Assembly (NCBI RefSeq): GCF_900102345.1
Contig: NZ_FNKB01000001.1
Coordinates: forward strand, 2,759,344-2,823,343
Direction of reading: 5' to 3'
DNA from: Leucobacter chromiiresistens
Lineage (GTDB): Bacteria; Actinomycetota; Actinomycetes; Actinomycetales; Microbacteriaceae
DNA: 64,000 nucleotides
Shown here: positions 30,682-40,481 of the stretch, in pieces
Numbering within the stretch: the first letter of the stretch is position 1
Layout of the letters: each line of letters begins with the position of its first letter
Program-made: the position numbers and the translations under genes
Notes under the pieces: generated by a model
Told to the model about the DNA's origin: nothing
The model's input: only the letters and a program-made list of their open reading frames with translations
Databases searched by the model: none

Positions 30682-31071
30682 ATGACCGAGCACACCGCCG
30701 AACCGGCATCCACCCCCACCGACGCCGCGGAGTCGGAGCAGGCAGACGTCTCGCAGGCCACGCGCGACATCGCGGACGTCGCCGCGGTCGAGGTGATCAC
30801 CACCGCCGCGGTGCACCTGCTCAGCGCAGCCGCGGTGAAGGTCGGGCTCGCCGACGACCCCGAGACGCAGATCGACCTGGACGAGGCGCGCAAGCTGATC
30901 AACGCGCTCGCCGGCCTCATCACCGCCGGGGCCCCCGAGGTGAGCGACATGCACGCCCGCAGCCTGCGCGACGGACTGCGCTCGGTGCAGCTCGCGTTCC
31001 GCGAGGCGTCGGTGATCCCCGATCCCATCGGCCAGGGCCCGGGCGAGAAGTACACCGGTCCCGTCAACTAG
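30682..31071 (+). CDS. DUF1844 domain protein
   Basis: 129 residues. After an acidic, disordered N-terminus (1-25) comes the DUF1844 core: ADVAAVEVITTAAVHLLSAA, QIDLDEARKLINALAGLI and a C-terminal DGLRSVQLAFREAS. DUF1844 genes lie next to infC in many actinobacteria, usually divergent as here. Function unknown. Confidence 0.88.
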   Translation: MTEHTAEPASTPTDAAESEQADVSQATRDIADVAAVEVITTAAVHLLSAAAVKVGLADDPETQIDLDEARKLINALAGLITAGAPEVSDMHARSLRDGLRSVQLAFREASVIPDPIGQGPGEKYTGPVN

Positions 31072-31080
31072 CGGCGCGCC

Positions 31081-31887
31081 GTGCCCCGCCCGTCCGCCGC
31101 AGGCCCCGCCGAGCGCTCGCCCCGCTCGGCGCGGCTCGCGGAGGTGACCGTCGGCCTCGGCGATTCCCTCGGCGTCGGCATCGGCATCCTCCCGCTCGGC
31201 GTCGCCCTCGGCGTGCTCGTCGTGCAGGCGGGGCTCCCCTGGTGGCTCGCGCCCGCCCTGTCGATCGGCATCTTCGCGGGATCGGTCGAGCTGCTCCTCG
31301 TCAGCATGATCGCGGCGGCGACTCCGCTCGTGACCATCGCCGTCACCGTGTTCGCCGTCAACTTCCGGCACGTGTTCTACGCCTTCTCGTTCCCGATCTC
31401 GCGCGTCTCACCCGGCATCCCCCGCGCCTACTCCGTCTACGCGATGATCGACGAGGCCTACGCGACGTACGTGCTCATGGAGAGCGACCGGCTCTCCTCC
31501 GCCCGCATGGTCTCGGGGCAGCTCGCGATGCAGGCCTACTGGGTGATCGGCGGGCTCATCGGCGTCGCGCTCGCGTCCGCGCTGCCCGAGCCGATCGAGG
31601 GCTTCGAGTTCGCGCTCGTCGCGCTCTTCGTCGTCATGACGCTCGACGCGGTGCGAAGCCGCAGAGAGGTGCCATCGGCGCTGCTCGCCGCCCTCGCCGC
31701 GGCGATCGCGATCCTGGCCGCTCCCGACAACGCGCTCCTCGTCGCGCTGCTCGTCTTTACCGCTCTGCTGACTGGCCGCTACGCAGTCTCGCGACTGCGC
31801 CCGGCGCCGGAGCGCGCCGCGGAGCTCGGGGCCTCGGAGCTCGGCGACCCGGCCGATCCGCCCCGCGAGGAGACCGATCGTGCCTGA
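31081..31887 (+). CDS. azlC: AzlC family branched-chain amino acid exporter, large subunit
   Basis: 268 residues, GTG start at 31081, 9 bp after the DUF1844 stop. About six to eight hydrophobic segments; signature GIGILPLGVALGVLVVQAG, IFAGSVELLLVSMIA and NFRHVFYAFSFPI. Works with the small AzlD subunit, which overlaps its 3' end by 8 bp, to export branched-chain or related amino acids. The last 30 residues are acidic and cytoplasmic. Confidence 0.9.
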   Translation: MPRPSAAGPAERSPRSARLAEVTVGLGDSLGVGIGILPLGVALGVLVVQAGLPWWLAPALSIGIFAGSVELLLVSMIAAATPLVTIAVTVFAVNFRHVFYAFSFPISRVSPGIPRAYSVYAMIDEAYATYVLMESDRLSSARMVSGQLAMQAYWVIGGLIGVALASALPEPIEGFEFALVALFVVMTLDAVRSRREVPSALLAALAAAIAILAAPDNALLVALLVFTALLTGRYAVSRLRPAPERAAELGASELGDPADPPREETDRA

Positions 31888-32206
31888 GCTCGGTTACCTC
31901 CTCGCGGCCGTCGCGATCGGCTCCGTCGTCACGATCGCCCTGCGCGCACTGCCGTTCGCGATCCTGAAACCGCTGCGGCGCTCGAAGTTCGTCGCCGCGC
32001 TCGGGCGGTGGATGCCGGCGGGGATCCTCTGCATCCTCGCCATCGTGATCCTGCGCGACGAGCTCGTCGCACGCGCCGATCACTGGTGGGCGGTGCTCGC
32101 CGCCACTGCGGTGACGATCATCGTGCACCTGGCGGGCCGTCGGCGCGCCGTCCTCAGCGTGGCGGCGGGCACCGCCTGCTACATCCTGCTGATCAACCTC
32201 TTCTGA
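31880..32206 (+). CDS. azlD: AzlD family branched-chain amino acid exporter, small subunit
   Basis: 108-residue membrane protein with about four hydrophobic segments; TIALRALPFAIL and LGRWMPAGILCILAIVIL are AzlD-typical. The GTG start lies inside the azlC 3' end (8-bp overlap), indicating coupled synthesis with AzlC. Convergent with the sseB-like gene, whose stop is 24 bp away. Confidence 0.9.
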   Translation: MPELGYLLAAVAIGSVVTIALRALPFAILKPLRRSKFVAALGRWMPAGILCILAIVILRDELVARADHWWAVLAATAVTIIVHLAGRRRAVLSVAAGTACYILLINLF

Positions 32207-32230
32207 AACGGCGCCCCCGGCGACGTCCGG

Positions 32231-33124
32231 TCACGCCGCCGCAACGGGCCGTAGCGTCAAGGAGTCGACCCTCCGCGCAACGATCTCCGATGCGGCGATG
32301 CGGGCCTGGAGCGCCTGCAGCACCTCCCGGTGCGCGTCGCCGACCGACTCCGACATGCGGAGCATCACCGTCACCTCCGGCTGCAGCAGGCGGTTCTCGA
32401 GCTCGCCCGGAGCGATCCAGAGCGCCGCGATCCGCGGATCCGCCGCTCCCAGCTCACGGAACTCCTCCTGCACCGCCGCGTCCGCCCATGCGGGCAGCAC
32501 CCGCTCGCCCAGCGCCAGCGCCTCGAGCGCCGTGCGTCGCACGCCGAACTCCCGCTCCGGCGTGCCGGGATCGATGATGATCAGCTCCGTGCCGTCCTGC
32601 GCCGCGGCCAGGGCCGCCTGCGAGCCGGGCACGGGAATCGGCCGCGCCTCGGGGTTCCAGCGCCGCAAGGTCTCCACGGAGGTGAATACGGGCAGCACGC
32701 GCCGTCCATCGGGCGCCGCGACGGACACGATCGACAGCTCCTGCGACTTCTCGACCGTGCGCCCGTCGGGCGTCTGCCCGAGCTCCCCCGCCTCCGCGAG
32801 CATCGGCACCAGGAAGCGCTCGGCCGCGAATCCGGCGATCGCCTCCGACTGCGCCTGCGCGACGCGACTCACGGCGGACCAGTACTCGGCGGCCGCGGCG
32901 GCCGTCCTCGCCGCATCGGCGGCGTCGCGCACCGCGCGGATGAGCGCCGTGACGTGCTCCGAAGCGCGGCCGTCGTCGTCCGCGAACGCGGTGTCGTGGT
33001 GATCGAACGTGCGCCCGGCCCACGGGAACCCCGCGGAGTCGGACGGCCCGCCGGCGCTCAGGCTGTCGGGCACGCCCGTGCTGCGCGGGGCGTCGCCCGT
33101 CGACGGGAGCTTCTTGATCGCCAT
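32231..33124 (-). CDS. SseB-family protein
   Basis: 297 residues. A low-complexity N-terminal part (1-60, then Ala-rich 65-90) precedes an SseB N-terminal-like domain (about 95-200: FLVPMLAEAGELG, LSIVSVAAPDGRRVLPVFTS, WNPEARPIPVPGSQAALAA) and a second module ending VTVMLRMSESVGDAHREVLQAL. Start ATG at 33124, 17 bp after the hisA stop, so it is probably expressed with the his genes. An SseB-like gene beside priA is common in Microbacteriaceae. Role unknown. Confidence 0.82.
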   Translation of the reverse strand: MAIKKLPSTGDAPRSTGVPDSLSAGGPSDSAGFPWAGRTFDHHDTAFADDDGRASEHVTALIRAVRDAADAARTAAAAAEYWSAVSRVAQAQSEAIAGFAAERFLVPMLAEAGELGQTPDGRTVEKSQELSIVSVAAPDGRRVLPVFTSVETLRRWNPEARPIPVPGSQAALAAAQDGTELIIIDPGTPEREFGVRRTALEALALGERVLPAWADAAVQEEFRELGAADPRIAALWIAPGELENRLLQPEVTVMLRMSESVGDAHREVLQALQARIAASEIVARRVDSLTLRPVAAA

Positions 33125-33141
33125 GCGCGCGGCGTCCCCGC

Positions 33142-33888
33142 CTACCGGCCCGCGACGTCGAGCGCGGCGGGCAGCGAGAACGCCCCGTCGTACAGCGCCT
33201 TGCCGACGATCGCGCCCTCCAGACCGTCGTCGACGAGGTCGCGCAGCGCAGCGATGTCGTCGAGGCTCGAGACGCCGCCCGATGCGACGACCGGCCGGTT
33301 GGTGCGCGAGCACACCTGCGCGAGCAGGTCGATGTTGGGCCCCCGCAGGGTCCCGTCCTTCGTGACGTCGGTGACGACGTAGCGGGAGCAGCCGGCCGCT
33401 TCGAGCCGGTCGAGCACGTCCCAGAGATTGCCGCCCTCCTGCGTCCACCCGCGAGCGGCGAGGGTCTCGCCGCGCACGTCCAGCCCCACCGCGACCCGGT
33501 CGCCGAAGCGCGCGATGACGGCCTCCGTCCACTCGGGGTTCTCGAGCGCTGCCGTGCCGAGGTTGACGCGCGTCGCGCCCATCTCGAGCGCCGCCTCGAG
33601 CGAGGCGTCGTCGCGGATGCCGCCGGAGAACTCGATCTTCACGTCACCGGCGCGCTTGATGATCTTGCGGGCGACGGAGACGTTGCTGCCCCGGCCGAAC
33701 GCGGCGTCCAGGTCGACGAGGTGGATCCACTCCGCGCCCTGATGGATCCAGTCGAGCGCGGCGTCCACGGGACTGCCGTAGTTCGTCTCGGTGCCGGCCT
33801 CACCCTGGGTGAGCCGCACGGCCTTGCCGTCGACCATGTCGATCGCCGGAAGCAGCTGCAGCCTCGGACGTTCGGCGAGTTCGCTCAT
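33142..33888 (-). CDS. hisA: HisA/PriA phosphoribosyl isomerase
   Basis: (beta-alpha)8-barrel isomerase acting on ProFAR in histidine synthesis; in actinobacteria the same enzyme (PriA) often also performs the TrpF step. 248 residues; [19 protein letters not shown] carries the first catalytic Asp, [19 protein letters not shown] the second; [13 protein letters not shown] and [11 protein letters not shown] are phosphate-binding loops. No trpF is in the window, so the dual role is from family knowledge. Follows hisH after 106 bp. Confidence 0.93.
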   Translation of the reverse strand: MSELAERPRLQLLPAIDMVDGKAVRLTQGEAGTETNYGSPVDAALDWIHQGAEWIHLVDLDAAFGRGSNVSVARKIIKRAGDVKIEFSGGIRDDASLEAALEMGATRVNLGTAALENPEWTEAVIARFGDRVAVGLDVRGETLAARGWTQEGGNLWDVLDRLEAAGCSRYVVTDVTKDGTLRGPNIDLLAQVCSRTNRPVVASGGVSSLDDIAALRDLVDDGLEGAIVGKALYDGAFSLPAALDVAGR

Positions 33889-33994
33889 GAGTGTTATCTC
33901 CTTCTCGGGGTGCGGGTCGGGTCTTCGAGACGCGGGCTCGCGAGCGCCGCCGGGCCGGGTGCGGGGTGCCTCCGATGTGCGCTCGCGAGCGTGC

Positions 33995-34687
33995 TTACAG
34001 GGTGTCGATCCAGTTGCGCAGCAGTCGGATGCCGGCGTCGCCCGACTTCTCGGGGTGGAACTGGGTCGCGCTCAGCGGCCCGTTCTCCACCGCGGCGATG
34101 AAGCGCTCGCCGTGCTCCGCCCAGGTCACGAGCGGGCGGGTCGCCGCGGTGCGCCCCTCGATGGACCACTCCGTCGCCGCGTTGCTGTGCACGAAGTAGA
34201 AGCGCTCGTTCTCGAGGCCGGCGAAGAGCCGGGATCCCTCGGGCACCTGGACGGTGTTCCAGCCCATGTGCGGCAGCACGGGGGCGTCGATCTCGCGCAC
34301 GGTGCCGGGCCACTGGCCGAGCCCCTCGGTCTCGACGCCGCGCTCGATGCCGCGGGAGAACATGACCTGCTCGCCGACGCAGATGCCGAGCACGGGGCGG
34401 CCGCCGGCGAGCCGCCGGTCGATGAGCTCGTCGCCCCGCACGGCGCGCAGCTGCTGCATCACCGCATCGAAGGCCCCGACTCCGGGCACCAGGAGACCGT
34501 CGGCCGCCATCACCGCGGCGGGGTCTCGCGTCAGTTCGACGTCGGCTCCCGCGTGGGCGAGCGCCTTCACGGCGGAGTGCACGTTGCCCGAGCCGTAGTC
34601 GAGCACGACGACCCGCTTGGCGGTGGCGCCAGCCGCAGCTGCATCGGAGCTCGCGGGGGCGCCGACGCCCGCCTGCTGATCGCTCAC
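33995..34687 (-). CDS. hisH: Imidazole glycerol phosphate synthase subunit HisH
   Basis: Glutaminase subunit of IGP synthase, 230 residues, GTG start at 34687 overlapping the hisB stop. Catalytic Cys103 in [11 protein letters not shown] and the His-Glu pair in [13 protein letters not shown]. An Ala-rich N-terminal extension of about 24 residues precedes [13 protein letters not shown]. Its partner hisF is not in the window. Confidence 0.94.
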   Translation of the reverse strand: MSDQQAGVGAPASSDAAAAGATAKRVVVLDYGSGNVHSAVKALAHAGADVELTRDPAAVMAADGLLVPGVGAFDAVMQQLRAVRGDELIDRRLAGGRPVLGICVGEQVMFSRGIERGVETEGLGQWPGTVREIDAPVLPHMGWNTVQVPEGSRLFAGLENERFYFVHSNAATEWSIEGRTAATRPLVTWAEHGERFIAAVENGPLSATQFHPEKSGDAGIRLLRNWIDTL

Positions 34688-35298
34688 AGCGCGCCCTTGG
34701 TGGAGGGGACGCCCTGCACGAGGGGGTCGAGCGCCTTGGCCTCGCGGAAGGCGCGGGCGAAGGCTTTGAACTCCGCCTCGGCGATGTGGTGCGGATCCCG
34801 CCCCTCGAGCAGCTTCAGGTGCACGGTGAGCCGCGCGTTCAGGGTCAGCGCCTCGAAGAAGTGCCGCACCATGGAGCCCGTGAAGTGGCCGCCGATGAGG
34901 TGCAGTTCGAAGCCGGCGGGCTCCCCGGAGTGCACGAGGTACGGCCGCCCCGAGATGTCGACGACGGCCTGCGCGAGGGATTCGTCGAGCGGCACCAGCG
35001 CGTCGCCGTAGCGGGAGATGCCCGCCTTGTCGCCGAGCGCCGCCAGAATGGCCTGGCCGAGCAGAATCCCCGTGTCCTCGACCGTGTGGTGGACGTCGAT
35101 GTGCACATCGCCGACCGCGTTGACGGTGAGGTCCGTCAGCGAGTGGCGCGCGAACGCGGTGAGCATGTGATCGAAGAACGGCACGCCCGTCTCGATCTGC
35201 GACGTTCCGGTTCCATCGAGGTCGACGCGCACGCTGATCTGCGACTCGCTGGTGGAGCGCTCGAGCGATGCGGTGCGGGGTGCGGCAGTCATGGTCAC
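34684..35298 (-). CDS. hisB: Imidazoleglycerol-phosphate dehydratase
   Basis: Monofunctional HisB of 204 residues. Metal-binding histidines lie in [32 protein letters not shown] and [36 protein letters not shown] ends the protein. ATG start at 35298. Between hisC (37 bp away) and hisH (4-bp overlap). Confidence 0.96.
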   Translation of the reverse strand: MTMTAAPRTASLERSTSESQISVRVDLDGTGTSQIETGVPFFDHMLTAFARHSLTDLTVNAVGDVHIDVHHTVEDTGILLGQAILAALGDKAGISRYGDALVPLDESLAQAVVDISGRPYLVHSGEPAGFELHLIGGHFTGSMVRHFFEALTLNARLTVHLKLLEGRDPHHIAEAEFKAFARAFREAKALDPLVQGVPSTKGAL

Positions 35299-35335
35299 CA
35301 GTCTATCGGCGTCGCGTCTCGCGACGGGCGCTGCG

Positions 35336-36424
35336 TCAGCCCCGCGCTCCTCCCGGGCCGAGTGCCGCGATCGCGTCGATCACGGCGCCGGTCTCGGCCG
35401 CGGTGCCCGCGGTGATGCGCAGGTGGCCGGGGATGCTGAGATTGCGGATGAGGATCCCCTGTGCACGCAGCTCCTCGAACGTCGCCTCCGGATCGGCGAA
35501 GCCGCCGACGAGCAGGAAGTTGGCGCCCGAGGGGTGCACGGTGTAGCCCAGCTCGGTCAGGGCGCCGGCGAGCCGATCCCGCTGCGCGCTGATGTCGGCG
35601 ACGGTCGCGAGCATCGCGTCCGCGTGCCGGATGGCGGCGGTGGCCGCCGCCTGGGTGAGCGCGGAGAGGTGGTAGGGCAGCCGCACGAGGCGCAGCGCAT
35701 CGATCACGGCGGGGTCGGCCGCGAGGTAGCCGAGTCGCACTCCCGCGAAGGCGAACGCCTTGCTCATGGTGCGCGACACGATGAGCCGGTGCCGACCGGG
35801 CAGCAGTGCGACGGCGCTCTCGCGCTCGGTGTCGAACTCCTGGTAGGCCTCGTCGATGACGAGCATGCCGTCGAAGGCGTCGTAGGCGGCGACGATCACC
35901 TCGCGGTCGAGCGTCGTGCCGGTCGGGTTGTTCGGACCGCAGAGGATCGCGACGTCCGGCCGGTGCTCGCGCAGCGCGGCGACGACCGCCTCCGGGGTGA
36001 GCGCGTAGTCGGCGGGGCGCTCGACCCCGATCCAGGCCGTGTCCGTACCGGCCGCGAGCAGCGGATACATCGAGTATGTCGGGGTGAAGCTCAGCAGCGA
36101 GCGCCCGGGGCCGGCGAACGCCTGCAGCACCTGCTGCAGCACCTCGTTCGACCCGTTGGCCGCCCACACCTGCTCAGCGACGAGGCCGTAACCGAGATAG
36201 CCTGCCAGTGCGCCGCGGAGCTCGGTGAACTCGCGATCCGGATATCGGTTCACACCGGTCACCGCGCGCGCGAGCGACTGCACGATGTCGATAGCGACGT
36301 TCTCGGGGATCGGATGCGTGTTCTCGTTCACGTTCAAGCTCACTCGAACCGCGTCTTGCGGTGCGCCGTAGGGCTGCTGCCCCACGAGGTTGTCACGGAG
36401 AGGGAGGTCGCTCAAACTGGTCAC
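35336..36424 (-). CDS. hisC: Histidinol-phosphate aminotransferase
   Basis: PLP enzyme of 362 residues; PLP-lysine is Lys222 in [34 protein letters not shown] and [12 protein letters not shown] are typical. GTG start at 36424. First gene here of hisC-hisB-hisH-hisA; hisD, which often precedes hisC in actinobacteria, is absent and the LysM gene lies upstream instead. Confidence 0.94.
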   Translation of the reverse strand: MTSLSDLPLRDNLVGQQPYGAPQDAVRVSLNVNENTHPIPENVAIDIVQSLARAVTGVNRYPDREFTELRGALAGYLGYGLVAEQVWAANGSNEVLQQVLQAFAGPGRSLLSFTPTYSMYPLLAAGTDTAWIGVERPADYALTPEAVVAALREHRPDVAILCGPNNPTGTTLDREVIVAAYDAFDGMLVIDEAYQEFDTERESAVALLPGRHRLIVSRTMSKAFAFAGVRLGYLAADPAVIDALRLVRLPYHLSALTQAAATAAIRHADAMLATVADISAQRDRLAGALTELGYTVHPSGANFLLVGGFADPEATFEELRAQGILIRNLSIPGHLRITAGTAAETGAVIDAIAALGPGGARG

Positions 36425-36505
36425 CCGGCAATTCTACGACCGTCGCACCTCATGCGAGGGGCGAGCCCGCCAGGCGCTCGTGCACCCGACGGCCGGGCAC
36501 CGCCT

Positions 36506-36910
36506 TCACGCGCCCAGTTCGTCGCCCGACACCACCAGGGGGTTGTCGGAGTAGCGCAGGGGAACCGCGATCGCCTCGCCCGCCTGCACCGACGAGTCGT
36601 CGAGCTGATTCAGCTGGACGATCTCGGTGATGAGGTCGCGGGGGTCGGCCGCGGGGTCGAGATCGCTCGCGAGCGACCAGAGCGAACTGCCGGGCTGCAC
36701 CACGACGTATTCGAACTGCTCGCCGTTCGGCCCCTCGCCCGACGCCATCGCCTCGGGAGCGGCGAGCGACGCGAGGAGGGCGAGCACGCCCGCGACGAGG
36801 ATCGTCGCGAGGGCGCCGAGCACGATGCGCCCGCGCCGCGTCAGGCGGAGTGCGCCCGAAGCGTCGATCGTCTCCCGTGAATCCTGACCCTGAACCGCTG
36901 CTGCGCTCAT
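36506..36910 (-). CDS. LysM membrane protein divergent from lexA, probable SOS cell-division suppressor (YneA/ChiZ-like)
   Basis: 134 residues: cytoplasmic N-terminus (1-26), one transmembrane segment (about 27-51), then an extracellular LysM-like domain (about 68-117, [20 protein letters not shown] to [10 protein letters not shown]). ATG at 36910 chosen to keep this topology. The gene is divergent from lexA and has LexA-box-like palindromes in its upstream region, the nearest about 60 nt from its start. Mycobacterial Rv2719c (ChiZ) and Bacillus YneA share this arrangement and halt division during the SOS response; the functional call rests on that parallel. No hydrolase domain is visible. 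Confidence 0.8.
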   Translation of the reverse strand: MSAAAVQGQDSRETIDASGALRLTRRGRIVLGALATILVAGVLALLASLAAPEAMASGEGPNGEQFEYVVVQPGSSLWSLASDLDPAADPRDLITEIVQLNQLDDSSVQAGEAIAVPLRYSDNPLVVSGDELGA

Positions 36911-36969
36911 GATGACATCCCTTCCTGATGCGAGGCCGCTGCGAGCGCCGCCCGCACCGAACATCTGTT

Positions 36970-36985
36970 TCGAATATTTATTCGA
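36970..36985. promoter_or_regulatory. LexA (SOS) box 1
   Basis: TCGAATATTTATTCGA: the outer TCGAA/TTCGA half-sites and 16-bp length match the actinobacterial TCGAAC-N4-GTTCGA consensus, with perfect 7-bp arms. The inner C/G are replaced by T/A. It is the box closest to the LysM gene. Confidence 0.65.
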
Positions 36986-37009
36986 TGAAGCGAAACCGCA
37001 ACCGGTGGT

Positions 37010-37025
37010 TCGAACGCATGTTCCC
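37010..37025. promoter_or_regulatory. LexA (SOS) box 2
   Basis: TCGAACGCATGTTCCC matches TCGAAC-N4-GTTCGA except for the last two bases. It lies midway between the LysM gene and lexA. Confidence 0.75.
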
Positions 37026-37041
37026 TTATTTTCGGCGACAC

Positions 37042-37057
37042 TCGAACGTATGTTTGC
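37042..37057. promoter_or_regulatory. LexA (SOS) box 3
   Basis: TCGAACGTATGTTTGC: perfect left half-site, right half-site with two mismatches. It overlaps the candidate lexA -35 element, so bound LexA would block lexA transcription. A lone left half-site follows at 37063. Confidence 0.65.
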
Positions 37058-37083
37058 CCGTGTTCGAACGGCACGACTAAGGT
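37054..37083 (+). promoter_or_regulatory. Candidate lexA promoter
   Basis: TTGCCC (37054-37059) and TAAGGT (37078-37083) are separated by 18 nt, about 90 nt before the lexA ATG. LexA box 3 overlaps the -35 and a half-site (TTCGAA, 37063-37068) lies in the spacer, consistent with autorepression. Confidence 0.4.
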
Positions 37084-37172
37084 TTCGATCAACGGGATCA
37101 CTGAATCAGCACCCACCGACATTCATGGATCGCGCCCCATCCGCATCGCCCACAGGGCCAGAAAGGACAGCG

Positions 37173-37838
37173 ATGAGCGACGCAGCCGCGCCCCGATCCG
37201 CCAAGCCGCTGAGCGAGAAGCAGCAGGCCATCCTCGAGTGCATCGCGCGCTCCGTGGAGAGCCGCGGGTACCCCCCGAGCATGCGCGAGATCGGCGACGC
37301 GGTCGGCCTCTCATCGCTGTCGAGCGTCACCCACCAGCTCAGTCGCCTCGAGCTGGGCGGCTACATCCGGCGCGACCCGAATCGTCCCCGCGCGCTCGAG
37401 ATCCTGGTCGAGCTCGCCTCCACCTCGGCGGCGATCGCCGAGGCCCCGGCCGAGCGCCCCGAGGAGGCCGCCTACGTGCCCCTCGTCGGTCAGATCGCGG
37501 CCGGCGTGCCGATCACCGCCGACCAGCAGGTGGAGGAGATCGTGCCGCTCCCCCGCACCATCGTCGGCGACGGCCAGCTGTTCATGCTGCGCGTGGTCGG
37601 CGACTCGATGGTCGACGCCGCGATCTGCGACGGCGACTTCGTGGTGATCCGCCAGCAGCGCGAGGCCGAGAACGGCGACATCGTGGCGGCGATGCTCGAC
37701 GGCGAGGCCACGGTCAAGGTGTTCCGGCGGCGCGATGGCCACACCTGGCTCCTGCCGCGTAACAGCGCGTTCGAGCCGATCCTCGGCGACCACGCCGAGG
37801 TGCTCGGCCGCGTCGTGGCCGTGTTCCGGTCCGTCTGA
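37173..37838 (+). CDS. lexA: LexA repressor
   Basis: SOS repressor with RecA-stimulated self-cleavage. 221 residues, ATG at 37173 with AAAGGA upstream. The N-terminal winged helix (about 12-75) contains [21 protein letters not shown]. The cleavage bond is Ala110-Gly111 (QIAAGVPI); the catalytic Ser145 (VGDSM) and Lys182 (ATVKVF) form the dyad. The open frame extends upstream, but that extension is non-coding promoter DNA carrying LexA boxes. Confidence 0.97.
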   Translation: MSDAAAPRSAKPLSEKQQAILECIARSVESRGYPPSMREIGDAVGLSSLSSVTHQLSRLELGGYIRRDPNRPRALEILVELASTSAAIAEAPAERPEEAAYVPLVGQIAAGVPITADQQVEEIVPLPRTIVGDGQLFMLRVVGDSMVDAAICDGDFVVIRQQREAENGDIVAAMLDGEATVKVFRRRDGHTWLLPRNSAFEPILGDHAEVLGRVVAVFRSV

Positions 37839-37923
37839 GCGCGCCCGCCGACGCGCGCCCCCGGCGGCGCGCGGCTTCGGCCGCCGTTTGATTTGTTGCA
37901 CCGAGTCCATCTAAGGTGGTCGC

Positions 37924-38601
37924 ATGACCGCGACCACGTCAGCCGCCTCCCGTGCGCTCCCCCATCCCGCAACCACCGTCGCGGGTTTAGCGCCCGACCT
38001 GGTGCCGTATGCGCGCGGCCTCGACCTGCAGGCCGCCGCCGTCGCGCGCATCGAGCGCGGAGCCGACCGCGGCACCGTCATCATGCTCGAGCACGAGTCG
38101 GTGTACACGGCCGGTCGCCGAGCCGATCCCGAGGAGTACCCCGCGGATGGGAGCCCGGTCGTTCCCGTCGACCGCGGCGGGCGGGTCACCTGGCACGGGC
38201 CGGGCCAGCTCGTCTGCTACCCCGTGATCCGACTGCGCGGCGGCGCGGGCGTCGTCGATCTCGTGCGGGCGCTCGAGACCGCGATCATCGCCGCCATGTC
38301 CGACCTCGGGCTGGCGGGCGCCCGCATCGAGGGGCGCTCCGGGGTCTGGGTGCAGCACCACGACGTCCCGGCCAAGGTGGCCCAGATCGGCCTCCACGCG
38401 CGAGCCGGCATCATCACCCACGGCATCGCCGTGAACTGCTGCAACGATCCGGCCCCTTTCGCCGCGATCGTGCCGTGCGGCATCCGCGACGCCGGGGTGA
38501 CCACGCTGAGCGCGATGGCGGGGCGCCGGATCGCACCGGCAGAGCTCGCCCCCTTCCTCGACGGCCGGCTCGCCGCCGCGATCGCGGAGCTCGTCGCATG
38601 A
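37924..38601 (+). CDS. lipB: Octanoyl-[acyl-carrier-protein]:protein N-octanoyltransferase LipB
   Basis: Moves octanoyl from ACP to lipoyl domains. 225 residues; catalytic dyad Lys151 ([11 protein letters not shown]) and Cys185 (IVPCGI), with [18 protein letters not shown] and ITHGIAVNC as signatures. ATG at 37924; its stop overlaps the lipA start (ATGA). 85 bp after lexA. Confidence 0.96.
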   Translation: MTATTSAASRALPHPATTVAGLAPDLVPYARGLDLQAAAVARIERGADRGTVIMLEHESVYTAGRRADPEEYPADGSPVVPVDRGGRVTWHGPGQLVCYPVIRLRGGAGVVDLVRALETAIIAAMSDLGLAGARIEGRSGVWVQHHDVPAKVAQIGLHARAGIITHGIAVNCCNDPAPFAAIVPCGIRDAGVTTLSAMAGRRIAPAELAPFLDGRLAAAIAELVA

Positions 38602-39575
38602 GCGCCCGGCGACTGCCGTCGACGGGAGAGCGACCCGCACCCGAGGGCCGACCCCTCCTCCGCATAGAGGCGCGCAACGCCGAGACCCCGATCGAGCGGA
38701 AGCCCGCATGGATCAAGACGCGGGCGAGGCTCGGTCCCGAATATCGCGAGGTGCGCGATCTCGTCGAGCGCGAGGGGCTGCACACCGTGTGCCAGGAGGC
38801 GGGGTGCCCGAACGTGTTCGAGTGCTGGGAGGACCGCGAGGCGACCTTCCTCATCGGCGGCTCGATCTGCACGCGCCGCTGCGACTTCTGCATGATCTCG
38901 ACGGGCAAGCCGCTCCCGCTCGACCGCGACGAGCCGCGCCGCGTCGCGGAGTCGGTGCGCACGATGGGGCTGAAGTACGCGACCATCACGGGGGTCACGC
39001 GCGACGACCTCCCCGACACGGGCGCGTGGCTCTACGCGGAGACCGTCCGCCAGATCCACGAGCTGAACCCGGGCGCCGGGGTCGAGGTGCTCGTCGACGA
39101 TCTCGGCGGCCGCCCCGAGGGGCTCGCCGAGGTGTTCGCGGCGGCCCCGGAGGTGTTCGCGCACAACCTCGAGACGGTGCCGCGCATCTTCCGACGCATC
39201 CGGCCCGGGTTCCGGTACGAGCGCTCGCTCGGCATCATCGAGCGCGCCCGCGACGCCGGCATGATCACGAAGTCGAACCTCATCCTCGGCATGGGCGAGA
39301 CCCGCGCCGAGGTCAGCGAGACGATGGCGCAGCTGCGCGACGCTGGGTGCCGCATCCTCACCCTCACCCAGTACCTGCGCCCCTCGGCGCTGCACCACCC
39401 GATCGACCGGTGGGTGCACCCCGACGAGTTCGCGGAGATGCAGCTGGAGGCCGAGGAGCTCGGGTTCTCGGGCGTGCTCGCCGGCCCGCTCGTGCGCTCC
39501 TCCTACCGCGCCGGTCGCCTGTGGGCGCAGGCGACCGGCGCGGGCAGCGGCGCGGGCGGCCGGGCCGCCCGGTGA
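38598..39575 (+). CDS. lipA: Lipoyl synthase
   Basis: Radical-SAM enzyme that inserts two sulfurs into octanoyl-protein. 325 residues. The auxiliary cluster motif is in [18 protein letters not shown] and the SAM cluster motif [11 protein letters not shown] (CxxxCxxC). The start is the ATG that overlaps the lipB stop. The N-terminus [13 protein letters not shown] has a short disordered lead. Convergent with metF, whose stop is 3 bp away. Confidence 0.97.
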   Translation: MSARRLPSTGERPAPEGRPLLRIEARNAETPIERKPAWIKTRARLGPEYREVRDLVEREGLHTVCQEAGCPNVFECWEDREATFLIGGSICTRRCDFCMISTGKPLPLDRDEPRRVAESVRTMGLKYATITGVTRDDLPDTGAWLYAETVRQIHELNPGAGVEVLVDDLGGRPEGLAEVFAAAPEVFAHNLETVPRIFRRIRPGFRYERSLGIIERARDAGMITKSNLILGMGETRAEVSETMAQLRDAGCRILTLTQYLRPSALHHPIDRWVHPDEFAEMQLEAEELGFSGVLAGPLVRSSYRAGRLWAQATGAGSGAGGRAAR

Positions 39576-39578
39576 CCC

Positions 39579-40481
39579 CTACACCGGATCGGGGGTGAGC
39601 AGGCCGAGCTCCCGCAGCACGGCGAGCACCTGCTCGTGCCGGTTGAAGGTGTACAGGTGCACCGAGGGGGCGCCGCCGTCGAGCAGCTCTCGCGCCAACG
39701 AGACCGTGTGCTCGACGCCCAGCTCCGGCGCATAGCCGCCCTCGGCGTCCAATGCGCGGGCGAGCTCCACGGGAGCGGGCCGGCCCGCGAGCGAGGCGAC
39801 CTTGCGCAGCTGGGCGCTCGTGGAGACCGGCATGAGGCCCGGGAGCACGGGGATCGTGAGCCCGGCCGCACGCGCATCCTCGACGAACGACAGGTACTCC
39901 TCGGCGCGGAAGAAGAGCTGCGTGATCGCGAGATTCGCGCCGGCCTCCTGCTTCGCGACGAGCCAGTCGACGTCCTCGGCGCGCGAGCGGGAGAGCGGAT
40001 GGCCGTTCGGGTAGGCGGCGACGGCGGTGCGCCCCACACTGGTGAGCGGCGGCCGCTCCGCCCGCGCCTGCGAGATGAGGCGCACGAGCTCCCACGAGCT
40101 CATCGAACCCGCGACCCGCGCATCGCGCTCGTCGAGCCCGCGCGGGGGGTCGCCGCGGAGTGCGAGGAAGTCGTGCACGCCCGCGTCCATGATGGCGTGG
40201 ATGGCGGCGCGCACGGCGTCGGGCGTCTCGCCCACGGTGGTGAGGTGCGCGAGCGGAAGCGCGTCGGTGTGATCGCGGAGGTACGCGACCAGATCGAGCG
40301 AGGCGTCGCGGTTCGATCCGTTCGCGCCGTAGGTGACCGAGATGAAGTCGGGATCCGCCGCCGACAGATGCTGCACGGCGTGCCCGAGGGCCAGTGCGGC
40401 CGCACCCGAGCGTGCGGGGAACACCTCGAACGAGAAGCGGGCGCGCGTCGCGGCGCGGGCGGGGAGCAGGAAGGAGTTCAT
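39579..40481 (-). CDS. metF: Methylenetetrahydrofolate reductase
   Basis: FAD-dependent reduction of 5,10-methylene-THF to 5-methyl-THF, the methyl donor used by MetE. 300 residues; RFSFEVFPARS carries the active-site Glu, then ISVTYGANGSNRD, FLALRGDPPRG, and GANLAITQLFF near residue 182. ATG at 40481 overlaps the stop of the MetE-like gene. Third gene of metE-metE-like-metF. Confidence 0.94.
   Translation of the reverse strand: MNSFLLPARAATRARFSFEVFPARSGAAALALGHAVQHLSAADPDFISVTYGANGSNRDASLDLVAYLRDHTDALPLAHLTTVGETPDAVRAAIHAIMDAGVHDFLALRGDPPRGLDERDARVAGSMSSWELVRLISQARAERPPLTSVGRTAVAAYPNGHPLSRSRAEDVDWLVAKQEAGANLAITQLFFRAEEYLSFVEDARAAGLTIPVLPGLMPVSTSAQLRKVASLAGRPAPVELARALDAEGGYAPELGVEHTVSLARELLDGGAPSVHLYTFNRHEQVLAVLRELGLLTPDPV

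Noticed and set aside
40311..40322. GGTTCGATCC as a tRNA T-loop
   Set aside because: It lies inside metF in a continuous coding frame and no acceptor or anticodon stem surrounds it. No tRNA was found elsewhere by eye.
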